Source: Candidatus Omnitrophota bacterium
Lineage (GTDB): Bacteria; Omnitrophota; JACPQZ01
Assembly (NCBI GenBank): GCA_016190205.1
Contig: JACPQZ010000042.1
Location: 1-34,804, forward strand
DNA length: 34,804 nucleotides
Direction of reading: 5' to 3'
Numbering within the stretch: position 1 is the first letter of the stretch; every line of letters begins with the position of its first letter. The notes beneath the pieces are model-generated. The model saw only the letters and a list, made by a program, of their open reading frames with translations. It searched no databases and was not told the DNA's origin. Shown one piece after another: positions 16,656 to 24,378 of this stretch. Position numbers and translations under genes: made by a program.

Positions 16656-18161
16656 ATGACCGAGCTCGTCCGGCTGGCGAGGGATTTTGGCTTTGCAGAT
16701 GAATCCCTGGTGTCGTATGGCCCGGACCGCATCAAGGTTTTTTTTGATCTTACGGCCGCCCCGGCGGGGGACGGCAGGCTCTTTGTCATTGCGGGCATGA
16801 CCCCTCCCCGCGAAGGGGTTGGAAAGTCGAGCGTCGCCCTGGCCTTGACGGATGCCCTCAACCGGCGCGGGACGCGCGCGCTTGCGTCCATGAGGCATCT
16901 CTCATTAGGCGAGGCCGTTGGGAAGGGGCCGGGAAAAGGGTACCTGCCGCGCATAGAGCCTGAAGAGGTCTTTCGCTTCGCGGTAAACCAGGACTCGGGC
17001 CTGGTGGCCTCGTGCCAGAACCTTTTCGCAGCGCTCGCAGATCAGGCGCTAAAGACGGGCGCCTTCGCTCTGGATCCACAGAGGGTTTTCGTGAAGCGCT
17101 GCCACGACCTCTGCGACGACACCCTTCGCCGCGCAGGTTTTGTGCTGGCCGGATCGAGCGAGCTGATGGCCATACTGGCCCTGGTGACGGATCCCGATGA
17201 GGTTGAGTCCCGCGTGGGCCAGATGATCGTGGGGTGCAACACCGCAGGGGGTGCGGTCCGCGTCCGTGACTTTGGCGCCGGGCAGGCGGCCGCGCGTATC
17301 TTAAAGTGCGCGGCGCGTCCCGATCTTATGCGCACGTCGGGCGGTTCGCCCTGTCTGGTGCATACGGCCAGTTTCGCGCATACCTCCCTGGGCTCATCCT
17401 CAATCACCGCCGACCGGATGGCCCTGGCGCACGGGGCCGTCTGCGTGACCGAGACCGGATACGGGTCAGAGCTCGGCCTGGAAAAGTTTTTCGACATCAA
17501 GGTTCGTGCCTGGGGGCGCTTTCCCGAGCGGGTTATCCTGGTGGTCTCGGTGAGCGCCATTCGCGCCCAGGGCGACGGGGAAGAGCTGGATTCAGGAATG
17601 GCCAATCTCGGCGCGCATGTGGAAAACGTAAGGAAATTCGGCTATGAGCCTGTTGTCGTGGTGAACCGCTTTGAATCTGATTCCGCAAAAGATCTGGAGG
17701 CATTGGCCTCCGGGATCCGTGCGTTAGGATTCCTTTCCTTTACTGTCTCCCTCGGTGAGAAGGGGCATCCGGGAATGGACGAACTTGCAGAGGCCCTTTT
17801 TGTAAGAAAAGACGCTTGCTCGTTCACCCTCGGCTATAAACTGGCCGCGCCTCTTCAAGAGAAGGTGGAGTCGGTCGCCCGCACGTTTTTTGGAGCGGAA
17901 GGCGTGGAATTTTCGAATGAGGCTCTTGAGGAGATGGAAAACTTACGTAACGAGGGATATGACCGTTTTCCCGTCATGTTCGTCAAAACGCCCTTTTCCC
18001 TTGGCCATGCATCTTCGCTCAAGGGGCGTCCGAAGGGGTACATGTTACCGGTCAAGGATATTTCGTATTGGGCCGGGGCAGGTGTTGTGCGCGCTGATTG
18101 CGGAGGGGTGCCGCTCATGCCGTCCTTCAAAACGGGCCCGGAAGTGATCAACCTGACATGA
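16656..18161 (+). CDS. fhs: Highly divergent formate-tetrahydrofolate ligase homologue
   Basis: This 501-aa protein aligns throughout with FTHFS (usual length about 557). VIAGMTPPREGVGKSS corresponds to the P-loop, VFVKRCHDLCDDTLR to WKRVxDxNDRxLR, LVHTASFAHTSLGSSS to VHGGPFANIAHGCNS, CVTETGYGSELGLEKFFDIKVR to VTEAGFGADLGAEKFxDIKCR, and PVMFVKTPFSLGHAS to the KTxYSxSD motif. Both classic signatures are degraded: GGAAGGGY reads GKGPGKGY, and the VAT-RALK-HGG motif reads VSVSAIRAQGD. HFTGD reads AVNQD, keeping the Asp. The P-loop Lys and the Arg of R-x-x-SLG remain. Operon position (fchA overlaps its stop as ATGA) argues for expression and a folate role. Retained activity, altered substrate or a structural role are all possible. 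Confidence 0.78.
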   Translation: MTELVRLARDFGFADESLVSYGPDRIKVFFDLTAAPAGDGRLFVIAGMTPPREGVGKSSVALALTDALNRRGTRALASMRHLSLGEAVGKGPGKGYLPRIEPEEVFRFAVNQDSGLVASCQNLFAALADQALKTGAFALDPQRVFVKRCHDLCDDTLRRAGFVLAGSSELMAILALVTDPDEVESRVGQMIVGCNTAGGAVRVRDFGAGQAAARILKCAARPDLMRTSGGSPCLVHTASFAHTSLGSSSITADRMALAHGAVCVTETGYGSELGLEKFFDIKVRAWGRFPERVILVVSVSAIRAQGDGEELDSGMANLGAHVENVRKFGYEPVVVVNRFESDSAKDLEALASGIRALGFLSFTVSLGEKGHPGMDELAEALFVRKDACSFTLGYKLAAPLQEKVESVARTFFGAEGVEFSNEALEEMENLRNEGYDRFPVMFVKTPFSLGHASSLKGRPKGYMLPVKDISYWAGAGVVRADCGGVPLMPSFKTGPEVINLT

Positions 18162-18781
18162 TCGTTGAAAAATCAGTCCAGCGTTTTATAAAGGAGCTTG
18201 CAAGTCCCAGCCCCGTGCCTGGAGGCGGCAACGTCTCCTGTGTAGTGGCGGCACAAGCTGCGGGGCTCGTTTCGATGGCTTGCCTCATTTCGGCGAGGCG
18301 TGAGGAGGCGCTGCGGAAGAGGACGGCCCTCAAGGAGCTTGCGGCGTCGGCGGACGTGCTTATCGATCTGGGATTAAGCCTTGCCGAGCTGGACGCAGAG
18401 GTCTTCACGCGGCTCATCCAGATTTTTAAAACGCGCTTTCGCAGCTCCGCCGAGAGAAGGCGCAGTCTAAGGGAGGCGCTCTCGTTTTGCGCGGCCGCAT
18501 GTCTCGACCTTTTGCTGCTCGCACGTGAGGGGGCCCTTTTGAGCGCGCGAGCCAGCCGGCTCGCCGGGCATGAGATGCTGTCGGAGATCCACACCGCCGT
18601 CTTTTTATGGGATGCTGCGTTTGAAGGCGCCCGGATCAATACCCGCGCGAATCTCGCGTGGCTTAAGGAGCGCGAGGTTGAGCGGCGGGTCCGCGGCTTC
18701 GTTGAGAAGGTATCCGTATCTTACAGGAAACAGAGGGCCATGACGCTCAAGGCATTGCGCGCGCGGGGTGCGCGTATATGA
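18158..18781 (+). CDS. fchA: Methenyl-THF cyclohydrolase FchA (formiminotransferase-cyclodeaminase family)
   Basis: This 207-aa, mostly helical protein begins with FIKELASPSPVPGGGNVSCVVAAQAAGLVSMAC, matching the F-x-x-x-LAS-x-x-PxPGGG signature of the cyclodeaminase/FchA family. In acetogens and purine-fermenting clostridia this stand-alone protein converts 10-formyl-THF and methenyl-THF. I use ATG 18158 (ATGA overlap with fhs) rather than the upstream start in the ORF track, because homology begins there. Its TGA also forms ATGA with folD. The gene matters here because the adjacent FolD has lost its cyclohydrolase residues. Confidence 0.85.
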   Translation: MIVEKSVQRFIKELASPSPVPGGGNVSCVVAAQAAGLVSMACLISARREEALRKRTALKELAASADVLIDLGLSLAELDAEVFTRLIQIFKTRFRSSAERRRSLREALSFCAAACLDLLLLAREGALLSARASRLAGHEMLSEIHTAVFLWDAAFEGARINTRANLAWLKEREVERRVRGFVEKVSVSYRKQRAMTLKALRARGARI

Positions 18782-19662
18782 AGACTGGAAAACTTTTGAC
18801 CGGCAAGGACCTGGCCGTCAAGATGCAGGTGCCATTGGGGCAAGAAGTATGCAGACTCACCAGGCGTTTCGGGCGCCGGCCGACCTTGGCGGTCATCCGG
18901 ATCGGTGGGAGGAACCATGCCCAGGCCGCCTATTTGAGAAGCCAGGAGCGGCTCGCGTCCCTTTTAAATATCGGATACCGGCTCATCACGCTCCCCGCGA
19001 GGACAAATGAGGCCCGGCTCCTCCGGGTGATTCAGCGTCTTAACCGTGATGCCGCGGTGTCGGCCATCCTGGTTCTCATGCCGGTCCCCCGGCACATAGA
19101 CGTCAAGCACATCATGCATCACATCCTGCCCGCCAAAGATGCTGAGGGCCTGCATTCTGAAAACCTGGGCCGGCTTGTTATGGAGCGCGATCACGTGGTC
19201 CCGCCCACGCCGGGGGCGATCATGACGCTTCTAAAAAGCTCCCGCGTCAATCTTGCGGGAAGGGAAGCGGTGGTGGTGGGCCATAGTCAGGTGGTGGGAA
19301 GGCCCCTGGCCCTTATGCTCTTGAGGGAGCTCGCGACCACGACCGTCTGTCACATCGCGACCTCCCGGCGCGGGCACCTCAAGAAACATGTTGAGAAGGC
19401 TGAAGTACTGATCGTTGCGGTGGGCAAGGCGGGTCTTATTCCGGGGCGTTGGATTCGAAGAGGGGCCATCGTAGTGGACGTGGGGCTCAACCGCAAGGGG
19501 GGAAGGCTCGCGGGAGATGTTGACTTTGAAGGCGCGCGGAGGCGCGCGAGCCTCATCACCCCTGTTCCCGGAGGGGTGGGCCCGCTCACGGTGACCATCT
19601 TAATGAAAAATGTCGTGGAGTGCTTTAAGTGGCAGCATGGAGTGGGGAGGCATAGGATATAA
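18778..19662 (+). CDS. folD: FolD-like methylene-THF dehydrogenase lacking cyclohydrolase residues
   Basis: The 294-aa protein has the FolD fold. An N-terminal catalytic half is followed by a Rossmann half with VVVGHSQVVGRPLALML and a C-terminal TPVPGGVGPLTVTILMKN. Three catalytic positions are changed. The YVxxK lysine is Gln (AAYLRSQER), the Gln of VQLPLP is Leu (ILVLMPVP), and the KDVDG aspartate is Glu (AKDAEGLHSENLGRL). In characterised FolD/MTHFD proteins the Lys and Gln are needed for cyclohydrolase activity. The dinucleotide site looks intact, so I infer a dehydrogenase working with FchA, its ATGA-coupled neighbour. Complete loss of activity remains possible. Confidence 0.85.
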   Translation: MKTGKLLTGKDLAVKMQVPLGQEVCRLTRRFGRRPTLAVIRIGGRNHAQAAYLRSQERLASLLNIGYRLITLPARTNEARLLRVIQRLNRDAAVSAILVLMPVPRHIDVKHIMHHILPAKDAEGLHSENLGRLVMERDHVVPPTPGAIMTLLKSSRVNLAGREAVVVGHSQVVGRPLALMLLRELATTTVCHIATSRRGHLKKHVEKAEVLIVAVGKAGLIPGRWIRRGAIVVDVGLNRKGGRLAGDVDFEGARRRASLITPVPGGVGPLTVTILMKNVVECFKWQHGVGRHRI

Positions 19663-19667
19663 ACGCA

Positions 19668-19752
19668 CGGGGTCAGGTCTTGCATTATAAGATTTCCGTG
19701 CCTGATCTGTGCATTTGAATACCAAAATGTGATAATGCAAGACCTGACCCCG
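19668..19752 (+). repeat. 85-bp REP/MITE-like inverted repeat
   Basis: GGGGTCAGGTCTTGCATTAT (19669-19688) is perfectly complementary to 19732-19751, and one more outer C-G pair makes 21 bp, around a 43-nt interior. It is the only sizeable gap in the one-carbon run and lies between folD and metF. The arm resembles ends I associate with REP-linked tyrosine (Y1) transposases, but no transposase is present in the window. In RNA it would form a long hairpin and could affect read-through into metF. Confidence 0.85.
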
Positions 19753-19766
19753 ATGACGAGGGCATC

Positions 19767-20636
19767 ATGACTCTTAAAGAGAAACTTAAGCAGGGCAAGT
19801 TCGTTGTCACGGCAGAGCTCAACCCCCCCAAGGGGACTGACCTCACGCAGCTTTATCAAGGCGTGGACCTTTTAAAGGGCAAGGTAGACGCCTGCAATAT
19901 TACGGATGGGACGGGGGCGCTTATGAAGGCCGCGCCTGTCCCCATTGCCTCCCTGGTTAAGGAGCGGGGGATTGAACCTATCCTCCAGCTTACGTGCAGG
20001 GACCGCAACCGCATGGCGCTTCAGTCGGAGCTTTTGGGGGCCTGGTGCTTAGGCGTCCGGAACATGCTGGCCCTGGGCGGGGATCCCATTCAGATCGGGG
20101 ATCACCCGGAGGCCAAGCCGGTGTATGATCTGGACACCCTGGGACTTATCAAGGCGGCCAAGACGCTTTCACAGGGCAAGGATCTGGCGGGGAAGGAGCT
20201 CACCGGCTCGCCTGATTTCTTTGTAGCGGCAGCCGCCAATCCAGGTGCGGATGATCTCGATAGCGAGATGAGTAAGACGAAGGCCAAGATAGACGCCGGC
20301 GCGGATTTTTTCCAGACCCAGGCGGTGTTTGAGCAAGCCGTGTTCGACCGCTGGTGGACGAAGGTCAAGGGGATAGGAAAACCTATGATCCTGGGGGTCA
20401 TCCTCGTGAAGTCTGTCAAGATGGCTCAATATATGAATAAGCACATCCCCGGAGTTCATATTCCCGACCCGCTGATGAAAAAGCTGGACGAAGCCCCTGA
20501 TAAGGCCGAGGCCTGTGTCGAGATCGCCTCGAGCCTCATTCGTATGGTTAAGGGTGCCGTTCAAGGCGTCCACATCATGGCAATCGGCTGGGAAGACAAG
20601 ATCCCCGCGGTGCTTAAAAGGTGCGGCCTTGGATAA
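19767..20636 (+). CDS. metF: Methylene-tetrahydrofolate reductase
   Basis: This 289-aa MTHFR barrel has KFVVTAELNPPKGTD near the N-terminus (the family's catalytic Glu and PP turn), NITDGTGALMKAAPV, the LTCRDRNRMALQSELLGAWCLGVRNMLALGGDP core, and DFFQTQAVFE. It reduces 5,10-methylene-THF to 5-methyl-THF, the last folate step of the Wood-Ljungdahl methyl branch. No separate MetV-type gene with a Fe-S motif adjoins it; MetE/UroD-like methyltransferases follow instead. The ATG is about 15 bp beyond the inverted repeat at 19668-19752. The next gene starts within its last codons. Confidence 0.9.
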   Translation: MTLKEKLKQGKFVVTAELNPPKGTDLTQLYQGVDLLKGKVDACNITDGTGALMKAAPVPIASLVKERGIEPILQLTCRDRNRMALQSELLGAWCLGVRNMLALGGDPIQIGDHPEAKPVYDLDTLGLIKAAKTLSQGKDLAGKELTGSPDFFVAAAANPGADDLDSEMSKTKAKIDAGADFFQTQAVFEQAVFDRWWTKVKGIGKPMILGVILVKSVKMAQYMNKHIPGVHIPDPLMKKLDEAPDKAEACVEIASSLIRMVKGAVQGVHIMAIGWEDKIPAVLKRCGLG

Positions 20637-21555
20637 AAGTCTCCGCCACGGCTTCCGCCCGCGCGGGGCTGTGACAGGCGTGGGCAGTGTGGCGTGGACG
20701 GAGCCCGAGCGCGCCCTCGAGGTAATCCTGCGTTATTGCCCTGAAGTCCCTTACTGGCCGCAGCTTCCCTTAAGGGCCCAGTCGGAGGGTATGATTGAGC
20801 AGGCCTTGAGCGGAGCTGAATTGAGCGCCGAGAGTGCCGCTGGATTTTTCTATTGCATGGAGCGGCTCAAGGCGGGCCCGCCCGCCTTTCGTTATTTCAA
20901 GGGCCAGATCACGGGGCCGTGGACGCTGGCGTTTCAAACAAAGAAAAGTCCGGAGGCCGTGGTGGATAGCGTCCGCGCGAAGGCCCTGCAGCAGGCGCGG
21001 GAAATTAAGAGCCGCTCCTTAGTGCCCATCATCTTTTTGGATGAGCCCTGCTTGGTCCTTTTGGAAAAGCCCGCATTTCAGACCGAGAGAGAGAATCTCG
21101 CTCCACTCCTTAAGCATCTTATCGATGAACTGAAGGAGGAGGGGGCCCTGGTGGGAGTGCACCACTGCGCCGATGGCGCGTGGGACCTCATGCTCGAGTG
21201 CGGGGCTGATATAGTCCATTTTGACGCCTTTCATTTTATGGATTCGTTTCTTGAGTCACTGGAGGCCTTGCGCGGTTTTTTTCAGAATGGGGGGTGTGTC
21301 GCATGGGGGATTGTGCCGACGAGAGGCGAGCTCAGGCGGCTCAAAGCGGCAGAACTAGTTGAACGGATCCAAATGGCATTTCGAAAGCTGGCTGAAGTTG
21401 GCCAGGAACCCCCGGCCATTTTTGAGCGTTCCCTGGTCAGCCCGGCTTGCGGTCTTGCAGGTCTCGCCCAGGCGGACAATGTATGGGTTTTTGAAATCTG
21501 TCAGGCGGTATCGAGGCTCTTAAAGAAGCAGTTTAGTATAAAGGAGAAATTTTGA
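20629..21555 (+). CDS. UroD/MetE-like methyltransferase (methyltransferase 1 of 3)
   Basis: This 308-aa barrel protein resembles the cobalamin-independent methionine synthase C-terminal / UroD superfamily: GVGSVAWTEP, YCPEVPYWPQLP, FKGQITGPWTLAF, FLDEPCLV, GVHHCADGAWDLML and SPACGLAGL. His-x-Cys in VHHC and the Cys in SPACG match positions that bind zinc in MetE, so a thiol-activating metal site looks possible. It probably transfers a methyl group from a folate or corrinoid donor; substrate unknown. The TTG at 20629 is chosen because homology begins there and AAAAGGTG precedes it by about 8 bp. The ORF-track start lies deep within metF. It overlaps metF by 8 bp. Confidence 0.7.
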   Translation: MDKSLRHGFRPRGAVTGVGSVAWTEPERALEVILRYCPEVPYWPQLPLRAQSEGMIEQALSGAELSAESAAGFFYCMERLKAGPPAFRYFKGQITGPWTLAFQTKKSPEAVVDSVRAKALQQAREIKSRSLVPIIFLDEPCLVLLEKPAFQTERENLAPLLKHLIDELKEEGALVGVHHCADGAWDLMLECGADIVHFDAFHFMDSFLESLEALRGFFQNGGCVAWGIVPTRGELRRLKAAELVERIQMAFRKLAEVGQEPPAIFERSLVSPACGLAGLAQADNVWVFEICQAVSRLLKKQFSIKEKF

Positions 21556-22524
21556 ATGAAAACGACCGTAGTGGGAGGGTATCCCAAGATTCTCGAGGAT
21601 CAGCTCCTCCGCAAGACCCTTTGGGAGATTGATCGCGAGGGCGGTAAGGCCAATGGAAAGCTGGAAGAGGCGGTTCAAAAAGTCACGCGCTCCGCGATCC
21701 GCGAACAGGAGGAGGCGGGGCTTGACATTGTTTCCGACGGGGCCATCCGCTGGGAAGATGAAATTACGGCTTCCCTAAGGGGAATGGAAGGCATGGAGTT
21801 TACGGGACTCATCCGTTACTTTGACACGAACGTCCTCTACCGCCAGCCGGTCGTGACGCGTCCCGTAAAGCTCAAAATACCGGCCCTTGCGGCCGATTAC
21901 TCCTTCGCGGTGAAAAACGCGAAGAGGCCGGTAAAGGCTATTATGACAGGGCCCTTCACGATCGCGAAGGCCTCGCGGGATGAATATTACCAAAACGGGG
22001 AAAAGTTTGTTTTGGCCTTCGCGGAGGCCCTTCGGGGGGAGCGCGAGGCCCTCGAGCGGGCCGGGGCCAAAAAGATCCAGATAAATGAGCCATTCCTCTT
22101 AAGCGCCCCAGAAGAGTTTGAGCTTTTCCGCAAGGGGTTCCGGACCCTGGCCGAAGGGGCCAGGGCGGAGCTTGAGCTTTTCTTTTCCTTCGGCGATTTT
22201 TCGAAGGTGTTCCCCAAGATCATGGACGTGTGCGTCTGGCGCGTGGGGTTTGACTTAGGCACGGCGCGAAATCCCGAGCGCATCCTCAAAGACAAGGTCT
22301 GGAAAGGCAGAAAGCTCCTGGCCGGGGTCATAGATGCCCGCAACACGCGCCTTGAGACAAAGGAGGAGCTTCACGGAAGGCTCAAGGCGGCCTTGGCTTG
22401 CGTCGCGTCCCAAGACCTCGAGGTCGCGCCCAGCGCAAACCTGGAATTTCTGCCCCTCGACCGCTGCCGCGCGAAACTGAAGAACTTGGTAAAACTGACT
22501 CGTGATTTTAAGGAGGTTGTTTAA
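21556..22524 (+). CDS. MetE-core paralogue without zinc ligands (methyltransferase 2 of 3)
   Basis: This 322-aa protein is clearly homologous to the next gene and to the MetE catalytic barrel (VGGYPKI, ELEEAV-type helices, IMTGPFTIAKAS, KIQINEPFLL, AGVIDARNTRLETKEEL). The metal ligands are gone. The expected H-x-C region reads LFFSFGD (Phe and Ser), the Glu position reads FDLG, and the PDCGLKTR Cys region reads APSANLEFL. It follows the previous gene directly, and the third paralogue starts at the next base after its stop. I infer a non-catalytic or redesigned subunit, perhaps a partner of the intact paralogue. A distinct zinc-free methyltransferase is the alternative. Confidence 0.75.
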   Translation: MKTTVVGGYPKILEDQLLRKTLWEIDREGGKANGKLEEAVQKVTRSAIREQEEAGLDIVSDGAIRWEDEITASLRGMEGMEFTGLIRYFDTNVLYRQPVVTRPVKLKIPALAADYSFAVKNAKRPVKAIMTGPFTIAKASRDEYYQNGEKFVLAFAEALRGEREALERAGAKKIQINEPFLLSAPEEFELFRKGFRTLAEGARAELELFFSFGDFSKVFPKIMDVCVWRVGFDLGTARNPERILKDKVWKGRKLLAGVIDARNTRLETKEELHGRLKAALACVASQDLEVAPSANLEFLPLDRCRAKLKNLVKLTRDFKEVV

Positions 22525-23526
22525 ATGAGGCCCGTTTCAGAATGTCTTCCCACCACTTCGGTCGGAAGTTTCCCCAAGCCGGAGGAACTTAAAACGGCGC
22601 GCACGCGCTTCACGCGCGGCCAGATTAAAAAAGACGAACTCACGCGGCTCGAGAAAAAGGCCACCGAGTTCTGGATCCGCAAGCAGGAGGAGCTCGATAT
22701 TGACCTTGTGGTCGATGGCGAGATGTACCGCGGCGACATGGCGACTTACTTCGCTGAAAACGTGGGCGGGTGTGAAATATCCGGCCTCGTCCGCTCTTAC
22801 GGCAACCGCTACTACAAAAAGCCCATAGTTACGGGTCCCCTTAAGTTTAAGGGGGCGATCACGGTGGAGTGGTTTAAGTTCGCTCAAGGGTTGACCGACC
22901 GGCCCGTCATCGGGATGTTTACCGGGCCCTACACCATGATGGACTGGTCGTTTATCGAGTATTACAAGACGCGGGAGGAAGCGGCCATGGCCTGGGCTGA
23001 AGTGTTGCACGAAGAGGCCGCGGCGCTCGAGCGGGCCGGGGCCCAGTACATCCAGATTGATGAGCCGGCCGTGAGCGTGCGGCCCGAAGAGATGGACCTC
23101 GCCGTCCGCGCCATGGAGGTGGTGGTGGAAGGCCTCAAGGCCAAGACCATCACGCACATCTGTTACGGGGCTTTTGAAAAGATCTACCCAAAGGTCCTCG
23201 AAATCCCGGTGGACCGGATTGACCTCGAGATGTCCAACTCGGGCCTGGATCTTTTGGAGCACATGAAGAGAAATCCGTTCACGAAGGAGCTCGGCCTCGG
23301 CGTGGTAGACGTCCATTCCCACAAGCTGGAGTCCAAGGATGAGGTCAAGAAACGCATCCGTGATGTGATGAAGTATGTCCCGGCGGAGCGCCTCTGGGTG
23401 GATCCGGATTGCGGATTAAAGACGCGCACGGTGGACGAGGCAATTGAAAAGATGCGTGTAGTGTCGGAGGCAGCGAGAGAGGTCCGCAAGGAGCTCAAGG
23501 TAAAAGGAAAGGTATGCCGAAGCTAG
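22525..23526 (+). CDS. Core methionine synthase (MetE C-terminal domain type; methyltransferase 3 of 3)
   Basis: This 333-aa protein contains only the catalytic barrel of cobalamin-independent methionine synthase. TTSVGSFPKP opens it, FTGPYTMMDWSF and YIQIDEPAV follow, and a full zinc site is visible: THICYG (H-x-C), DLEMSNSG (Glu) and VDPDCGLKTR (Cys). Core-MetE proteins lacking the N-terminal folate domain are known in archaea and some anaerobic bacteria and take methyl groups from corrinoid donors rather than from methyl-THF triglutamate. That fits a Wood-Ljungdahl context, but the donor is not shown by the sequence. The end overlaps panB by 13 bp. Confidence 0.85.
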   Translation: MRPVSECLPTTSVGSFPKPEELKTARTRFTRGQIKKDELTRLEKKATEFWIRKQEELDIDLVVDGEMYRGDMATYFAENVGGCEISGLVRSYGNRYYKKPIVTGPLKFKGAITVEWFKFAQGLTDRPVIGMFTGPYTMMDWSFIEYYKTREEAAMAWAEVLHEEAAALERAGAQYIQIDEPAVSVRPEEMDLAVRAMEVVVEGLKAKTITHICYGAFEKIYPKVLEIPVDRIDLEMSNSGLDLLEHMKRNPFTKELGLGVVDVHSHKLESKDEVKKRIRDVMKYVPAERLWVDPDCGLKTRTVDEAIEKMRVVSEAAREVRKELKVKGKVCRS

Positions 23527-24317
23527 CAGCCTCCGACTTTAAGCGCAAGAAGGCCCAAAAAGAGCGCATCATCGTGCTCACGGCCTACGACTATTTCTGC
23601 GCCCGCCTCATTCAGAAGGCGGGGCTGGATGCCATCCTCGTGGGGGATTCTTTGGCAATGGTGGCCTTGGGGTACGAAAATACCCTTCCGGTCACCATGG
23701 ATGAAATGGTCCACCACTCGAAGGCCGTCCGGCGCGGGGCGCCGGATATGTTTATGATCGGCGATCTCCCCTATGAGGCCCTGCGCGGCTCACCCGGAGA
23801 GGCTTTGGAGGCCGCCGAGCGCTTTCTGGAAGAAGGCGGGTGCGACGCGGTTAAAGTCGAGGGCGCTTACCCCGAAGCCCTCGAGGCCGTCCGCCTGATG
23901 CGTAGGAAAAAGATCGAGGTCATGGGACATTTGGGTCTTTTACCTCAAGTTCTTTTAAAAGATGGGAAACCCCTCAAGGCGCAGGGGAGGGATCCAAACT
24001 CAGCCCGGCGCATCTTGGATGAAGCACGAAAGCTCGCTGGTCTTGAAATCTTTAGCCTTGTCCTCGAGTGCATCCCGGCGGACCTGGCGGCCGAATTGTC
24101 CCGGGAGCATCCCTTCCCAACCATCGGTATCGGCGCCGGGCCTCACACCGACGGCCAAATTCTTGTCACCGACGATATCCTGGGCCGCTATGACCGCCTG
24201 AAGCCAAAGCACGTCAAACAGTACTTAAACTCTATAGAGCTCAGCCTGGAGGCCATCTCCAAGTTCAAACAGGAAGTCCAGGCAGGTTCCTTCCCCACCC
24301 AAGCGCACTCCTTCTAA
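23514..24317 (+). CDS. panB: 3-methyl-2-oxobutanoate hydroxymethyltransferase
   Basis: This 267-aa protein has the normal PanB length. Recognisable motifs are IIVLTAYDYFCARLIQKAG, ILVGDSLAMVALGYENTLPVTMDEMVHHSKAV, FMIGDLPYEA, VKVEGA, VMGHLGLLPQ and IGIGAGPHTDGQILVTDDILG. It transfers the methylene carbon of 5,10-methylene-THF to ketoisovalerate, the first step toward pantothenate and coenzyme A. It closes the one-carbon run and starts inside the preceding gene, so it is probably cotranscribed. After its stop the composition becomes AT-rich and the accessory island begins. Confidence 0.95.
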   Translation: MPKLAASDFKRKKAQKERIIVLTAYDYFCARLIQKAGLDAILVGDSLAMVALGYENTLPVTMDEMVHHSKAVRRGAPDMFMIGDLPYEALRGSPGEALEAAERFLEEGGCDAVKVEGAYPEALEAVRLMRRKKIEVMGHLGLLPQVLLKDGKPLKAQGRDPNSARRILDEARKLAGLEIFSLVLECIPADLAAELSREHPFPTIGIGAGPHTDGQILVTDDILGRYDRLKPKHVKQYLNSIELSLEAISKFKQEVQAGSFPTQAHSF

Positions 24318-24319
24318 GA

Positions 24320-24360
24320 AACTTTATATAAGTTCCTCGCATTGACTAACTTTATAAAGT
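24320..24360 (+). repeat. Two similar palindromic boxes upstream of the first TA module
   Basis: AACTTTATATAAGTT (24320-24334) and AACTTTATAAAGT (24348-24360) are near-identical short palindromes, with centres about 27 bp apart. They lie just after panB and before the promoter at 24379. They could be paired protein-binding sites or weak RNA hairpins; no partner protein is identified. Confidence 0.45.
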
Positions 24361-24378
24361 CAGGATGGGGAAAAGAGC

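Noticed and set aside
18098-18157. Upstream start of FchA given in the ORF track
   Set aside because: The extra 20 residues are out-of-frame fhs sequence. ATG 18158 gives the ATGA overlap and the family N-terminus.
20515-20628. Upstream start of the first MetE/UroD-like gene
   Set aside because: The extension reads through metF coding sequence in another frame. TTG 20629 has a ribosome-binding site and fits homology.
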